Of a stretch of DNA of 11,495 nucleotides, positions 1 through 7,692 are shown one piece after another; the first letter of the stretch is position 1, and each line of letters starts with the position of its first letter. Made by a program: the position numbers and the translations under genes. This DNA comes from Actinomycetes bacterium. Its GTDB lineage: Bacteria; Actinomycetota; Actinomycetes; Actinomycetales; Cellulomonadaceae. The stretch covers positions 1 through 11,495 of the forward strand of contig JAEZZV010000163.1 of assembly GCA_023418375.1 (NCBI GenBank), read 5' to 3'. The notes under the pieces are model-generated. The model was not told the origin of the DNA and did not search any database. It saw nothing but the letters and a program-made list of their open reading frames with translations.

Positions 1-468
1 GATCGAGAGCGGCACGGCGTGCTCGCGACCCAGCTCGCGCAGGCGCGCCACGAGCTCGCTGCCCGAGCGGAGCCCGTCCGGGTGCGCGGTCCACTCGGCG
101 ACGCCGCGGGGCGGGTCGCCGCGCAGCGCGAGCAGGTCGCGCACGCCCTCCTCCAGGAAGCCCTCGGCCGTCCGCCGGAGCTCCGCCCAGGGGACGCCGA
201 CGCAGGTGAGGTGCGCGACGACGTCGGCGTCCGTGTTCTCCTTCAGCCAGGCGACCACCTCGAGCGAGGTCTCCCGCGTGCTGCCCGACGCGCCGTAGGT
301 GACGGAGAAGAAGTCCGGACCGACGGCAGCGAGGTGCTCGACGGCCCGCTTGAGCGACGTCATGCCGGCGGGCGTCCGCGGCGGGTAGAGCTCGAAGGAC
401 ACGGTGCGCCGGGCGGGGTCGGCGATGCGCGCGGCGACCCCGGAGGGGCCGGGGCTGGGGGTGCTCAT
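1..468 (-). CDS. metF: Methylenetetrahydrofolate reductase, N-terminal part (runs off left edge)
   Basis: This enzyme reduces 5,10-methylene-tetrahydrofolate to 5-methyl-tetrahydrofolate with an FAD cofactor, in the cytoplasm, supplying methyl groups for methionine synthesis. The frame is open from an ATG at 468 to the window edge, giving 156 codons of a family that is usually near 300 residues. Visible family motifs are SFELYPPR at residues 24-31 with the catalytic Glu26 (Glu28 in E. coli), SVTYGA at 55-60, AHLTC at 85-89, and LALRGDPP at 113-120, whose Asp118 matches E. coli Asp120. These cover the first half of the TIM barrel and the flavin site. The second motif position usually carries Phe (FEFxPP) and here has Leu-Tyr, a mild difference. 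A weak GAGAG ribosome-binding site lies upstream of the ATG. The F420 oxidoreductase gene ends 68 bp upstream on the same strand, so co-transcription is possible. The family call is firm; only the C-terminus is unseen. Confidence 0.93.
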   Translation of the reverse strand, partial: MSTPSPGPSGVAARIADPARRTVSFELYPPRTPAGMTSLKRAVEHLAAVGPDFFSVTYGASGSTRETSLEVVAWLKENTDADVVAHLTCVGVPWAELRRTAEGFLEEGVRDLLALRGDPPRGVAEWTAHPDGLRSGSELVARLRELGREHAVPLSI

Positions 469-536
469 CTCGGTGTCTCTCGGCGGCGCGTGGTGGGACG
501 CCGCCACGATAGCCGCGCGTCGACGGCCGGGCGGGA

Positions 537-1526
537 TCAGTCCGCGGGGGCCGCCGCGCGCAGGCGCTCGAGGAGGGGGCCCGCCGCCTCGTCGAGGAAC
601 TGCGCCTGCCGCTCCTCGCCCACCTGGACGATCGCGAGGTCGGTGAACCCCGCCTCCCAGTACGCCGAGGCGGCCTCGACGACGGCGTCCAGGTCTGGCC
701 CGCACGGCATGCCCTCGGCGACGTCCTCCGGGCGCACGGCGGCCGACGCGGCGGCGAAGGCCTCCGTCGTCGGGAGGTCCGCGTTGACCTTCCAGCCCAG
801 GCCGAACCAGCGGAACTGCTCGTGCGCGCGGGCGATCGCGGCGTCCCGGTCGGGGTCCCAGCTGATCGGGATCTGGCCGATCTTCCGCGAGGGCGCGGCG
901 ATCTCCTCCTCCCGCCGCACCGCGTCCCACTGCTCGAGGACGTCGGCGGACGGCTCGGTGGTCACCAGGTGGTCCGCGAGCGGCGCGAAGCGGGTCACCG
1001 ACTGCCCGCCCGACACGGCGACGCCGAGCTGCACCGGCTCGTCGGGCCGGTCCCACAGGTAGGCCGAGTCGACGCGGACGTGCTGCCCGTCGAACGTGAG
1101 CCGGTCGCCGTCGAGCAGGGAGCGGATGACGACGAGCGCCTCCTCGAGCATGTCGTGCCGCTCGCCGACCGCGGGCCAGCGCTCCCCTGCGACGTGCTCG
1201 TTCAGCGCCTCGCCCGCACCCAGGTTGAGCTGGAAGCGCCCGCCGGACAGCACGCCGAGGGTCGCGGCCTGCTGCGCGACGACGGTCGGGTGGTACCGCA
1301 GGATCGGGCAGGTCACGTAGGTCATCAGCTCGACGCGCTGTGTCGCGTGCGCGACGGCGCCGAGGGTCACCCAGGCGTTGGGCGCGTGCCCCTGCTCGTC
1401 GAGCCACGGGAAGTAGTGGTCGCTGGCGACCTCGAAGTCGAAGCCCAGCCGCTCGGCCGCCACGGCGTGCTCGACGAGCTCGCGCGGACCGGACTGCTCT
1501 GTCATGAGGGTGTACCCGAAGCGCAT
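537..1526 (-). CDS. F420-dependent LLM-class oxidoreductase, G6PDH-like family
   Basis: This is a 329-residue, single-domain luciferase-like (TIM barrel) flavin/F420 oxidoreductase of the family that includes F420-dependent glucose-6-phosphate dehydrogenase (FGD). It would act in the cytoplasm, passing hydride between a substrate and coenzyme F420. Visible landmarks are the start MRFGYTL, ASDHYFPW at 34-41 containing His37 and Trp41 (FGD1 His40 and Trp44), and LGAGEALNE at 102-110 with Glu106 (FGD1 Glu109). The F420 catalytic set is therefore intact. The lysines and arginine that hold the sugar phosphate in FGD1 (Lys198, Lys259, Arg283, aligned from memory) are not obvious here; for example the region EDVAEGMPCGPD lacks the Lys. 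The true substrate is probably not glucose 6-phosphate. The ATG at 1526 fits the conserved N-terminus; only a weak GGGTGAG precedes it. metF follows on the same strand. The specific reaction is unknown. Confidence 0.88.
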   Translation of the reverse strand: MRFGYTLMTEQSGPRELVEHAVAAERLGFDFEVASDHYFPWLDEQGHAPNAWVTLGAVAHATQRVELMTYVTCPILRYHPTVVAQQAATLGVLSGGRFQLNLGAGEALNEHVAGERWPAVGERHDMLEEALVVIRSLLDGDRLTFDGQHVRVDSAYLWDRPDEPVQLGVAVSGGQSVTRFAPLADHLVTTEPSADVLEQWDAVRREEEIAAPSRKIGQIPISWDPDRDAAIARAHEQFRWFGLGWKVNADLPTTEAFAAASAAVRPEDVAEGMPCGPDLDAVVEAASAYWEAGFTDLAIVQVGEERQAQFLDEAAGPLLERLRAAAPAD

Positions 1527-1530
1527 GGTC

Positions 1531-1592
1531 CAGGCTCACCCGGGACGGCGCCGCCGGCATCCCGGGGCGGCTCCGCAGGCATCCCGGGGCGG
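1531..1592. repeat. Three 22-bp-period direct repeats with CCCGGG cores upstream of the F420 gene
   Basis: The CCCGGG core occurs at 1539-1544, 1561-1566 and 1583-1588, exactly 22 bp apart. The right two copies are nearly identical over 20 bp (1551-1570 and 1573-1592, one mismatch, shared GGCATCCCGGGGCGG). The left copy (1531-1548) is degenerate, with CAGGCTCACCCGGGACGG one base longer than the matching stretch of the right copy. A spacing of about two helical turns places the cores on one face of the DNA. The left copy lies within the ribosome-binding region of the oxidoreductase gene starting at 1526. I infer a cooperative regulator-binding site; the binding protein is unknown. Confidence 0.5.
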
Positions 1593-1645
1593 GATCTGCA
1601 CGCCACCCACACCGGACGCACAGGAAGCCCCGTGGTGATCAGACG

Positions 1646-1651
1646 TAGGCT
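1646..1651 (+). promoter_or_regulatory. Possible -10 element (TAGGCT) for the FKBP lipoprotein gene
   Basis: TAGGCT fits the actinobacterial TANNNT -10 pattern and lies 54 bp before the GTG start at 1705. No convincing -35 is seen at 16-18 bp upstream. The downstream ribosome-binding site is AAGGAA at 1690-1695, nine bases before the start codon. The call rests on one hexamer and is tentative. Confidence 0.3.
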
Positions 1652-1704
1652 GCCCTGCGGCCCGAACGTCTCCGGGCCCCCCGATCCCGAAGGAACCCGT
1701 ACCT

Positions 1705-2679
1705 GTGCGCCGACCCCTGCTTGCCACCGTCCTCGCCGCGACGCTCCTGCTCGCCGCCTGCGGGAACGAGGCGGAGCCTGCGGACTCCGCGACGCCGACG
1801 CCGACGGACACCGCCACCACCGAGCCCGCGGACCCGACCGGCGAGGAGCCGCCGAGCGCGGCCGACGTCGCCGCCCTCGACGCCGTCGCGGTGGAGGGAG
1901 CGCTCGGGGCGGCCCCGACGCTGACGTTCGACCAGCCGTTCGAGGTCTCGACGACCGTGGCCCGCGTCGACACGCCGGGCACCGGGGCGCCCCTCGAGGA
2001 CGGCCAGCTGCTGCAGATCCACTACATGGTGGTCAACGGCACCACCGGCGAGTCCGCGGGCTCCACGTGGGACATCGGCGGGCCGCAGGCCTTCCTGCTC
2101 GGCGACGCGAACATGCCCGCGGCCATGAACAACGTGCTGGCGGACCAGAACATCGGCGTGCGCTTCCTGCTCGCGGCGCCTGGCACTCCCGCGACCGACG
2201 CCGCCGAGGCCAACCCGACCACCCTGTTCGTGTTCGAGGTCGTGGGTGTCGTGCCCGGGCGCGCGTCCGGGACTGAGGTCGCGCCGGTGCCGGGCCTGCC
2301 GACCGTGACGCTCGCCGAGGACGGCGAGCCGTCGATCGAGGTCGGCGACGCGACCGAGCCCACGACGCTCGTCGCCCAGACGCTCATCGAGGGGACCGGG
2401 CCGGCCATCGAGGCGGGCCAGGTGCTCACGCTCCAGTACACCGGCTGGCTGTGGGACGGCACCGAGTTCGACTCCTCCTGGGGCGGCACGCCCTTCCAGA
2501 CGACGATCGGCGCCGGCATGGTCATCGCCGGGTGGGACCAGGGCCTGGTCGGCAAGACCGTCGGCAGCCAGGTTCTCCTCGTGATCCCGTCCGACCTCGG
2601 CTACGGCGCCGACGGCTCGGGCTCCATCCCCGGCGGCGCGACGCTGATCTTCGTCGTCGACGTCCTCGCGGCGTCCTGA
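1705..2679 (+). CDS. Secreted lipoprotein with two FKBP-type peptidyl-prolyl isomerase domains
   Basis: This 324-residue FKBP-type prolyl cis-trans isomerase is anchored to the outer face of the membrane and probably assists folding of exported proteins. The N-terminus MRRPLLATVLAATLLLAAC is a lipoprotein signal with lipobox LAAC and lipidated Cys19. A Thr/Pro/Asp/Glu-rich linker follows to about residue 70. A first FKBP-like domain (about 75-183) retains the fold pattern but lacks the active-site signature. The second (about 221-323) is canonical: Tyr245-Thr-Gly, Phe255-Asp256-Ser-Ser, VIAGWDQGL at 273-281 with Trp277, LGYG with Tyr300, and IPGGATLIFVVDVL at the end. The Arg that follows FD in human FKBP12 is not evident. 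The GTG start is chosen because AAGGAA lies nine bases upstream and the signal peptide begins there. The gene is divergent from the F420 gene and convergent with the GH94 operon, so it probably stands alone. Confidence 0.92.
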   Translation: MRRPLLATVLAATLLLAACGNEAEPADSATPTPTDTATTEPADPTGEEPPSAADVAALDAVAVEGALGAAPTLTFDQPFEVSTTVARVDTPGTGAPLEDGQLLQIHYMVVNGTTGESAGSTWDIGGPQAFLLGDANMPAAMNNVLADQNIGVRFLLAAPGTPATDAAEANPTTLFVFEVVGVVPGRASGTEVAPVPGLPTVTLAEDGEPSIEVGDATEPTTLVAQTLIEGTGPAIEAGQVLTLQYTGWLWDGTEFDSSWGGTPFQTTIGAGMVIAGWDQGLVGKTVGSQVLLVIPSDLGYGADGSGSIPGGATLIFVVDVLAAS

Positions 2680-2731
2680 CGCGCACGGCGTCCTGACGGC
2701 GCGCGCTCCGGCGGGGCCCTGACGACGCGGT

Positions 2732-2760
2732 CGGGACGGATGGAGCAGCCGTCCGTCCCG
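2732..2760. terminator. Hairpin between convergent genes, probable bidirectional terminator
   Basis: Positions 2732-2743 pair with 2749-2760 as a 12-bp stem (CGGGACGGATGG with CCGTCCGTCCCG, one T·G wobble) closed by a 5-nt loop, AGCAG. It starts 52 bp after the FKBP stop codon and 25 bp beyond the stop codon of the second GH94 gene, so it can serve both strands. No T tract follows on either strand, as is common for high-GC actinobacterial terminators. The stem is seen directly; the function is inferred from position. Confidence 0.6.
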
Positions 2761-2785
2761 CCCGTCGCAGCGGGTCCGCCGGTGG

Positions 2786-5215
2786 TCAGCCCAGGCGGAC
2801 CTCCACCACCGAGCCGTCGCGCAGCAGCGCGTCCGGCGCGAGGCTTCCGAAGACGGGCGCGCCGTCGACCGTCATCGCGACGACGACCTGGCTCACGTGG
2901 TCGGGGTTGCTCACCCGCACGTGCACCCGCCGCCCGCGGAAGGCGCGCGTCATCTCGAAGCCGTCCCACGCCGTCGGCAGGCAGGGGTCGATCCGCAGGC
3001 CGCCGACCTCCGGGCGCACGCCCAGCAGGTACTGCGTCACGGCGACGTACGTCCAGCTCGCCGTCCCGGTGAGCCACGGGTTGCGGGCCTGGCCGAAGCG
3101 GGGCGACGCCGGTCCGTGCGTGAACTGGCTGTAGACGTATGGCTCGGCCTGGTGGACCTCCTGGCGGGGGTCGTCCTCGGCGTCGTGCTTCGCGGGCAGG
3201 TAGGACCGGTAGTAGTCGTAGGCGCGGTCACCACGGCCGAGGACGGCCTCGGCGACGATCGCCCACGAGTTGGCGTGGCAGAAGATGCCGCCGTTCTCCT
3301 TGTGCCCGGGCGGGAAGACGAGCAGCGACAGCCCGATGCCCTCCATCGGGTGGGTGTGCGGCGGGTCGCACAGGGCGACGCCGTGCTCGGTCGCCAGGTG
3401 CTCGTGCACGGCGTCCATCGCGCGCTCGGCACGCTCGCGGGACGTCGCGCGCGAGATCGCGGCCCAGACGTTCGGCTCCAGGTAGATCCTGCCCTCGTCC
3501 GCCTCCGCCGAGCCCAGCGCGGCGCCCGTGGCGGAGATGCCGCGGATGAACCAGTCGCCGTCCCACGCCGCGTCGATCGAGGGCTGGATCTCGGCCAGAC
3601 GCTCGGCGCACCAGGCGGCAGTGTCCGCCCGGCCCGACGCCTCCGCCAGGTCCCGGGTCACCCGCAGGCCGTTGGCCAGCAGGAACGTCGAGAACATCGA
3701 CTCGCCGGTGGTGCCGAACTGCAGGCAGTCGTTCCAGTCGGCCGCCAGGCCCTGGACCAGCCCGTTCGGCCCGCGGTGGGCGAGGCTGAACCCGAGCGCC
3801 CGCGCCAGGTGGTCGAGGACGGTCGCCTCGCCGTGATCCGCGAACGGCAGCACCTTCGCCAGGTAGCCCTGGTCGCCGGACTCCCCCACGACCGCCGCGA
3901 CGGCGATCGGCAGCCACAGCGCGTCGTCGGACCGGTACTGCTCGAGCGCGGGCGTCGGCTCGCTGCCCGGGGTGTGCGTGAGCGGCTTGACCAGCGGCAG
4001 CCCGCCGCCCTCCGCCGTCTGCGCCGTGAGCAGCATGTCCAGGCGCTCGCGCACGGCGTCGCCGATCGCGTGCGTGACCGCGAGGCAGTCCTGGGCGGTG
4101 TCGCGGTAGCCGAGCCCGTCGCGGTCGCCCGCCTCCACCAGCGAGACCCCGCGCGACCAGCTGAACGTCATGTGCGTCTGGTACGCGTGCCACACGTTGA
4201 CCATCGAGTTCAGCGCGGCGTCGGGCGTGCGCACCTGGAGGGTCCCGAGGCGTTCCGCCCACTCCGCGCGCAGGGCCTCGAGCTCCGCGGCGACCCGCTC
4301 GGGCGTCGCGTACTCGGCCATCACCGCCCGGCCGGGCGGCAGCGGCGGATCGCCCGCCGGGGCGCCGATGCGCGGGCGCTCGTCGCGCCAGGGCTCGTCC
4401 GGGTTGCCGACGCCCAGGCAGAAGATCACCTGGCGGCGCTCGCCCGGCGCGAGCTCGAGGCGCACGTGCAGCGACGCGCACGCGTTGTCGCCCGTGGCCT
4501 CCGAGCCGGAGCACCCGCCGCGCTCGACCGCGAGCGGGTTCGCCTGCGTGCGGTACGGCCCGAGGAACGCGTCCCGGTCGGTGTCGAAGCCGACGACGTC
4601 GGCGCCCGCCACCGCGAACCACAGGTCGCTGTCCGCCTCACGGGTGGAGTTGCGCCGGTGGATCATCCCGTCGCGGTACCGGCACACGACCACGTACTGG
4701 CTGTACTGGAGGTTCTCCAGGTCCTGCCGGTAGGTCCACTCGTTCGCCAGCTCGGCGTAGGAGAAGACCGAGACGCTCCGCGCGTCGGGCCCGGGATTGT
4801 GCACCTCGAGCGACCAGTACTCGAACGCCTGGCCGGCCGGGATGAAGGTCGTCAGCTCGCTGCGGATCCCGGCGTAGCCGGCCTCGAAGACCGAGTACCC
4901 CAGGCCGTGCCGCACCCGCGCGTCGTACTCCTCCAGGGGCTTGCCCACGGGCTGCCAGGAGGCGGACCAGTAGTCGCCCGTGGCGTCGTCGCGCAGGTAG
5001 ACGAAGCGGCCCGGCTCGTCGACGGGGACGCCGTTGAAGCGCATCCGCAGCACGCGGCCGGTGCCGCCCGACCGGTAGAACGAGTAGCCGCCCGCGTTCT
5101 GCGTGACGATCCCGCCGTACAGCCGCGACCCCAGGTAGTTGATCCAGGACCGCGGCGTGTCCGGCCGCGTGATGACGTACTCGCGAGCGGCGTCGTCGAA
5201 GTGGCCGTACCTCAC
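2786..5215 (-). CDS. GH94 disaccharide phosphorylase, chitobiose/cellobionic-acid phosphorylase-like, substrate unassigned
   Basis: This 809-residue inverting phosphorylase of glycoside hydrolase family 94 splits a beta-linked disaccharide with phosphate into a sugar 1-phosphate plus a second sugar, in the cytoplasm. The order is an N-terminal beta-sandwich (about 1-275), linker helices, an (alpha/alpha)6 barrel (about 320-740) and a C-terminal beta sheet. ADWNDC at 492-497 supplies the general acid Asp496; KENGGIFCH at 639-647 (His647) and WLTGT at 714-718 form the phosphate pocket. The N-terminal half (YLRDDATGDYWSASWQPV, and DAFLGPYRTQANPLAV with a Cys-containing loop after it) resembles N,N'-diacetylchitobiose phosphorylase more than cellobiose phosphorylase. 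Cellobionic acid phosphorylase is of similar size and is a good alternative in a cellulose degrader. The GTG at 5215 is chosen because it overlaps the stop of the upstream gene as GTGA and gives the family N-terminus RYGHFDDAAREYVIT; the longer frame to 5476 is out-of-frame sequence of that gene. A Pro-rich loop near 275-297 is unusual. Confidence 0.9.
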   Translation of the reverse strand: MRYGHFDDAAREYVITRPDTPRSWINYLGSRLYGGIVTQNAGGYSFYRSGGTGRVLRMRFNGVPVDEPGRFVYLRDDATGDYWSASWQPVGKPLEEYDARVRHGLGYSVFEAGYAGIRSELTTFIPAGQAFEYWSLEVHNPGPDARSVSVFSYAELANEWTYRQDLENLQYSQYVVVCRYRDGMIHRRNSTREADSDLWFAVAGADVVGFDTDRDAFLGPYRTQANPLAVERGGCSGSEATGDNACASLHVRLELAPGERRQVIFCLGVGNPDEPWRDERPRIGAPAGDPPLPPGRAVMAEYATPERVAAELEALRAEWAERLGTLQVRTPDAALNSMVNVWHAYQTHMTFSWSRGVSLVEAGDRDGLGYRDTAQDCLAVTHAIGDAVRERLDMLLTAQTAEGGGLPLVKPLTHTPGSEPTPALEQYRSDDALWLPIAVAAVVGESGDQGYLAKVLPFADHGEATVLDHLARALGFSLAHRGPNGLVQGLAADWNDCLQFGTTGESMFSTFLLANGLRVTRDLAEASGRADTAAWCAERLAEIQPSIDAAWDGDWFIRGISATGAALGSAEADEGRIYLEPNVWAAISRATSRERAERAMDAVHEHLATEHGVALCDPPHTHPMEGIGLSLLVFPPGHKENGGIFCHANSWAIVAEAVLGRGDRAYDYYRSYLPAKHDAEDDPRQEVHQAEPYVYSQFTHGPASPRFGQARNPWLTGTASWTYVAVTQYLLGVRPEVGGLRIDPCLPTAWDGFEMTRAFRGRRVHVRVSNPDHVSQVVVAMTVDGAPVFGSLAPDALLRDGSVVEVRLG

Positions 5216-7692
5216 AGCTCGGCCGTGATGTGGACCATGGCGCCGGGGGCCGCGTACGGGACGAGGCGACCCTCGACAGGGGCGCCGTCGACCGTGAGCG
5301 ACGCGCGGCGACCCGGGGTGCCCGAGTTCTTCACCGTGATGACGTAGGTCGCGCCGCGGGCGCGCCGGGTCACCGTGAACTCGGGGACGGCCGGGCCGAT
5401 CTGCGGGTCGACGACCAGGCCGTCGTAGTCGGTGCGCACGCCCAGCAGGTACTGGCTGACCGCGACGAACGTCCACGCGGCCGTGCCGGTGAGCCAGGAG
5501 TTCTTGGCCTCGCCGTGCCGCGGGGCCTCCTTGCCGGCGATCATCTGCGCGTACACGTACGGCTCGAGGCGGTGCACCTCGCTGATCTCCTCGCGGTACG
5601 CGGGGGCCGTCCGGGTCCAGTAGTCGAACGCGCGGTCACCGCGGCCGAGCACCGTCTCGCCGATGACGACCCACGGGTTGTTGTGGCAGAAGATGCCGCC
5701 GTTCTCCTTGTACCCCGGCGGGTACGTCGTGACCTCGCCCATGTTCAGGCGGTAGGTGCGGTAGGCGGGGTACTGGAGCACGAGGCCGTGCGGCGTGCCG
5801 AGCATGTCGCGCACCGAGTCGAGCGCGGCGACCGCCCGGCTGGCGCGGGACTCCGGGGTGGTCGGGTCGTCGCTGTCGACGCCGATGCCGGCCATGACGG
5901 CCAGGCCCTGCGGCTCGATCCAGATCTGGCCCTCGGTGTCGGCGTGCGTGCCGATCGGCGTGCCGAAGTAGTCGTACGCCCGCAGGAACCACCGGCCGTC
6001 CCAGCCGTGGTTCTCGACGGCGACCCGCATCTCCTCCACCGCGGCGCGCGCCTCGGCCGCGACGTCGGCCAGGCCCTTGTGCTCCGCGATGGCCGCGTAC
6101 TCGGCGCCGTAGAGCACGAACTGCGCGGCGATGAAGACCGACTCGGCGACGCCGCCGGCCTTGTTCTCCGTCGTCTGGAACGACTCGCCCGGCGTCGAGG
6201 AGAAGCAGTTCAGGTTGAGGCAGTCGTTCCAGTCCGCGCGCCCGATGAGCGGCAGGCCGTGCGGGCCGCGGTGGTCGACGGTGTACCGGAACGAGCGCGT
6301 GAGGTGCTCGAACAGGGTGTCGGCGAGGGCCTCGTCGTTGTCGAACGGCACCTGCTCGTCGAGGATCGAGAAGTCGCCGGTCTCCTTGAGGTACGCGGCG
6401 ACGGCGGCGACGAGCCACATCGGGTCGTCGTTGAAGCCGGAGCCGACCTCGAGGTTCCCGCGCTTCGTCAGCGGCTGGTACTGGTGGTACGCCGAGCCGT
6501 CCGGGAACTGCGTGGCGGCGACGTCGAGGAGGCGCTCGCGGGCGCGCTCGGGCACCAGGTGCACGAAGCCGAGCAGGTCCTGCGTCGAGTCGCGGAAGCC
6601 CATGCCCCGGCCGATGCCGGACTCGAAGTACGACGCCGACCGCGACATGTTGAACGTGGTCATCACCTGGTACTGGTTCCAGATGTTGACCATCCGGTCC
6701 AGGCGCTCGTCGGTGGAGGTGACCGAGTAGGTCGACAGCAGGTCGGTCCAGTACTGGTGCAGCTCGGCCAGGGCGGCGTCCGCCTGCTCCGTCGTCGCGA
6801 AGCGGGCGAGCAGCGCGTGCGCCGGGGCCTTGTTGATGACCTGGTGCGCGTCGTCGGCCCACTTGGCGTCGTCGGCGTTCTCGAGGTAGCCGAGGACGAA
6901 GACGAAGGTGCGCGACTCACCGGGGGCGAGCTCGAGCGCGAGGCCGTGCGAGGCGATCGGGTACCAGCCGCTCGCGACGGAGTTCGCGGACGCGCCCGCG
7001 TTCGGGACGACGGGCTCGTGCAGCCCGTTGTACAGGCCCACGAACGACTCGCGGTCCGTGTCGAAGCCGTCGGCGCGCGTGTTCACCGCGTACACGGCGT
7101 AGTGGTTGCGACGCTCGCGGTACTCGGTGCGGTGGTAGATCGCCGTGCCCGTCGGGCCGTCCTGCTCGACCTCGACCTCGCCGATGTTGAGGTTGCGCTG
7201 GAAGTTCGTCTGATCGTCCAGGGCGTTCCAGAGCGCGAACTCCGCGTAGGAGAAGAGCTTCAGCGACTTGGGTGCGCCGGTGGTGTTGGTCACCGTGACG
7301 CGCTGCACCTCGGCGTCGGTGTCGACCGGCACGAAGAACAGCGACTCGACCCGCACGCCGCCACGCTGGCCGGTGATCTGCGAGTAGCCCAGGCCGTGCC
7401 GCGCCTCGAAGTGCTCGAGCTCGGCCTTGACCGGCAGGTACGACGGCGTCCAGACGTCACCGCCGTCGTTGACGAACAGGTAGCGCCCGCCCTCGTCGGT
7501 GGGGATGTTGTTGTAGCGGTACCGCGTGATCCGGCGCATCCGCGCGTCGCGGTAGAAGGAGTAGCCGCCCGCCTGGTGGGAGATCAGCGAGAAGAACCGT
7601 TCCGACCCCAGGTAGTTGATCCACGGGTAGGGCGTGTGCGGAGTGGTGATGACGTACTCGCGCGTGACGTCGTCGAAGTGCCCGAAGCGCAT
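5212..7692 (-). CDS. Cellobiose phosphorylase (GH94)
   Basis: This 826-residue enzyme (EC 2.4.1.20) converts cellobiose and phosphate to alpha-D-glucose 1-phosphate and glucose in the cytoplasm, saving ATP in cellulose catabolism. The sequence matches, from memory, the Cellulomonas gilvus and C. uda enzymes almost throughout: RFGHFDDVTREYVITTPHTP at the start, then YPWINYLGSE, GGYSFYRDARMRRITRYRYN, and GRADWNDCLNLNCFS. The general acid is Asp490, the same number reported for C. gilvus. GYKENGGIFCHNNPW holds phosphate-site His670, and WLTGTAAW at 733-740 the Thr-Gly-Thr loop. The N-terminal beta-sandwich, helical linker, (alpha/alpha)6 barrel and C-terminal sheet are all present at normal length. 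The ATG at 7692 has GAGAGGG at 7702-7708, nine bases upstream. It is the first gene of the operon; the second GH94 gene starts inside its stop codon. A CebR/CelR-like operator at 7848-7861 predicts cello-oligosaccharide induction. Confidence 0.96.
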   Translation of the reverse strand: MRFGHFDDVTREYVITTPHTPYPWINYLGSERFFSLISHQAGGYSFYRDARMRRITRYRYNNIPTDEGGRYLFVNDGGDVWTPSYLPVKAELEHFEARHGLGYSQITGQRGGVRVESLFFVPVDTDAEVQRVTVTNTTGAPKSLKLFSYAEFALWNALDDQTNFQRNLNIGEVEVEQDGPTGTAIYHRTEYRERRNHYAVYAVNTRADGFDTDRESFVGLYNGLHEPVVPNAGASANSVASGWYPIASHGLALELAPGESRTFVFVLGYLENADDAKWADDAHQVINKAPAHALLARFATTEQADAALAELHQYWTDLLSTYSVTSTDERLDRMVNIWNQYQVMTTFNMSRSASYFESGIGRGMGFRDSTQDLLGFVHLVPERARERLLDVAATQFPDGSAYHQYQPLTKRGNLEVGSGFNDDPMWLVAAVAAYLKETGDFSILDEQVPFDNDEALADTLFEHLTRSFRYTVDHRGPHGLPLIGRADWNDCLNLNCFSSTPGESFQTTENKAGGVAESVFIAAQFVLYGAEYAAIAEHKGLADVAAEARAAVEEMRVAVENHGWDGRWFLRAYDYFGTPIGTHADTEGQIWIEPQGLAVMAGIGVDSDDPTTPESRASRAVAALDSVRDMLGTPHGLVLQYPAYRTYRLNMGEVTTYPPGYKENGGIFCHNNPWVVIGETVLGRGDRAFDYWTRTAPAYREEISEVHRLEPYVYAQMIAGKEAPRHGEAKNSWLTGTAAWTFVAVSQYLLGVRTDYDGLVVDPQIGPAVPEFTVTRRARGATYVITVKNSGTPGRRASLTVDGAPVEGRLVPYAAPGAMVHITAEL

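Noticed and set aside
1531..1592. CRISPR-like short repeats
   Set aside because: The 22-bp period leaves only about 2 bp between copies, so there are no spacers; no cas genes are present.
1896..1905. GGGAGCGCTC, a second possible CebR/CelR site
   Set aside because: It is inside the FKBP coding sequence, encodes ordinary residues and has only a partial match without promoter context.
822..2276. 484-codon plus-strand frame across the F420 gene and the FKBP gene start
   Set aside because: It crosses two well-supported genes in other frames and the divergent promoter region; its translation is compositional noise.
2897..5347. 816-codon stop-free frame on the plus strand
   Set aside because: Antisense to the second GH94 gene, with the same compositional bias and no recognisable domain.
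5216..5476. N-terminal extension of the second GH94 gene by 87 codons
   Set aside because: It is the out-of-frame 3' end of cellobiose phosphorylase. The family N-terminus begins at the GTG at 5215.
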